Origin: Agapanthus africanus | Lineage: Eukaryota; Streptophyta; Magnoliopsida; Asparagales; Amaryllidaceae | DNA length: 64,000 nt | Direction: 5' to 3' | NCBI GenBank assembly: GCA_030015575.1 | Contig: CM057337.1 | Location: forward strand, 376,363,582-376,427,581 | Notes under the pieces: generated by a model | What the model was told of the DNA's origin: nothing | Database searches by the model: none | What the model saw: the letters and a program-made list of their open reading frames with translations, nothing else | Shown here: positions 62,305-64,000 of the stretch, piece after piece | How positions within the stretch are numbered: the first letter of the stretch is position 1 | Layout of the letters: every line of letters begins with the position of its first letter | Made by a program: the position numbers and the translations under genes

Positions 62305-64000
62305 TGTTAGTTATATGTATGCTCTAGAGGCCATTACTGTACATACGATGTATATGGTAATGGATGCTTGGACATATATAGGGAGGACTTTCTTGCTCGA
62401 CATGATACTATGCTATCTGGTTGTACTTTATCTTAACATGTATTCTGATTGTCTCTATATTACATGTTGATAAAGCCCTTAGGATATGTACTGGACTACT
62501 GGGACTATGATGAGATCATACTAGTAGGGCTACGGTAGTCGACGAGTACATCCTATAACTGTTCCTAGTCGAGGGTGTATCGAGACAGGGCATCGATACA
62601 CCAGAGTAGACTAGCGTATACGCATCTTGACCCATATGATGCGCGATGGATGATCCCATATCCTTTGGTGTTTGACATCAAGGATGGTGTATGGGTGCTC
62701 AGTAGAGACTGGGTACACTGGACGGACTCGCCGAGAACTCCCAGATGGTATTATACCCCACGTCAGATGGCAGTTCTCCGGTGACACTGGTACAGAGTAG
62801 TCACCCGAGATCGTCATAGAGTCTTATGTGATTCCCACTGTGCTTTGATTTCCATTATACCATGTCCAAGAGGGCATGCAAAAAGGTGGCTTTTGGGTAC
62901 AGTCTCGAATCACATGGAGGCAATGAGCGATAGGAGGGGATTCGTCTCTCCCGGTATAGGGAGTTGATGTTGTGCTGCGTTCGATTGGCTATAACCGGAA
63001 ATCCCTGGCCAGGGTTTCTGAGATTTACTGGTAAGTGTTATTAGTAGTTTCTCGAACTGTTATAGACCTCATATCGACACGACTTATCAAGCTACTGGGG
63101 TCTGACGTTTACCACCCCTAGGCGAGATATGCGACATATCAGACGACGAGACCGGACTGTACGGGAGTGTTACTGTTTGGATTCACAGGAGAATGTACAG
63201 GCTTGCTTGTTGATCTTCTGAGCGCTCAATACCTGGGTGGCTGTTACGTTTAGCTGACCGCTTGCAGCTTGTGGGTGTTTGATATGATCATCACCTACTG
63301 CCGGCGTATTGACGATTCTTTAGAGTCCTACACAGAGGCTTCTTGGCTCAGACAAAAAGGAGTAGGAGCACATATATGATATGTGCGGGACCGAGGATAA
63401 TGCGGTATGTGATACCGTATTGGATTCTCACGATATGAGATATCGGCCGGGTATATGTGATATAGCCGAGTCATCGTATTAGTCGGTTATATGCGATATA
63501 GCCGGATTGTCAGATCATGTGTTGATTCGATAATTTAATGTATAATAATATATATGATATATTAAATTACATTAAATAATATTAGCTCACTAAAAGATTC
63601 TTTTTCTCACTCGGGTAATACATTGATATATATGCGATATATGTTAATTGTATTATTTTATATTGTTGCGATAAATATTATATATGTGATATATAATATT
63701 GTAATATGATATGATAACTAATGCAACATGATTAGTGGAGATTAAACAAGGTCAGGGCTTGTTTTGGGTTAGTTCCTTCTTGATGATTCTAGAAGGTTTC
63801 TTTTTGTTTTGTGCAAGATATTTTCAAATGACTCATGCTTTAACCCAACTCAAACCCTAGCCCTTGGTTAATTCTCTACAAAGGTTTAGCAACCATGGTT
63901 GCATTATTCATCATTATCTTGTTTACATTATTCATCAGAAAAGGATTCTATTATTGATTCATCTTCTTCTTCTTCTTTCTTTCATGGAAAAAGCTTTCTA
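62305..64000 (+). mobile_element. A4: A-type LTR running off the window
   Basis: Begins TGTTAGTTATATGTATGCTC and follows the A2 LTR for the remaining 1696 bases, so at least about 500 bases of LTR are missing. Whether it is a solo LTR or a full element cannot be told. The expected left target duplicate is CAGCT (62300-62304). Frames inside are chance frames also seen in the A2 LTR. Confidence 0.85.

Overview
The window is plant nuclear DNA made almost wholly of LTR retrotransposons inserted into one another. I found no host gene, tRNA, rRNA or CRISPR array. The Copia copies have LTRs of about 1.9-2.2 kb beginning TGTTRG and including GCCCT.AGAG, a 12-base primer site matching plant initiator Met-tRNA, and Gag-PR-IN-RT-RNaseH order. 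This fits the Angela/BARE lineage of Ty1-Copia. A large, repeat-rich flowering-plant genome is likely, perhaps a monocot; the lineage call is inference.

Layout. C1 (plus strand, 1-7602) starts before the window and lies inside B1 (minus, 7603-15176). B1 lies inside an LTR remnant C2 (minus, 15177-15939). C2 lies inside T1, part of a long Ty3-type LTR (15940-19494). T1 lies inside A1, a decayed minus-strand Copia element whose pieces run from 19495 to 62038. A1 also carries T2, a 4.5-kb solo LTR (24042-28557). A1's 5' LTR was hit twice, by B2 (30374-40303) and by G1 (41796-62025). G1 was itself hit by A2 (46680-57054). A1 sits in A3, an older relative of which 62039-62304 is visible, and A3 was hit by A4 (62305 to the window end). 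Matching 5-bp target duplications support T2 (CCCGA), B2 (CACAC), G1 (CATAT) and A2 (GCATC). The deepest chain has six levels: A3, A1, T1, C2, B1, C1.

State of the elements. All are fossils. G1 is the most nearly intact, with about five or six breaks, and C1 has roughly six to eight. A1, A2, B1 and B2 keep only heavily decayed pol, yet B2 and A2 have LTR pairs only a few percent different. Both look like non-autonomous copies mobilised by better-coding relatives, as known for BARE-2 with BARE-1.

The strongest unusual signal is in the 2-3 kb leaders between primer site and gag. All six leaders with enough sequence share RNA-like hairpins with compensatory stem changes. The most striking is a row of three hairpins showing the same loop, TTGGC-N4-GTCAAG, where the four central bases differ between elements but largely agree among the three hairpins of one element. 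A splice-acceptor-like tract just before gag, with a donor-like GGTATA or GGTTGTA site in the LTR, suggests this structured leader may be an intron removed from gag-pol mRNA but kept in genomic RNA.
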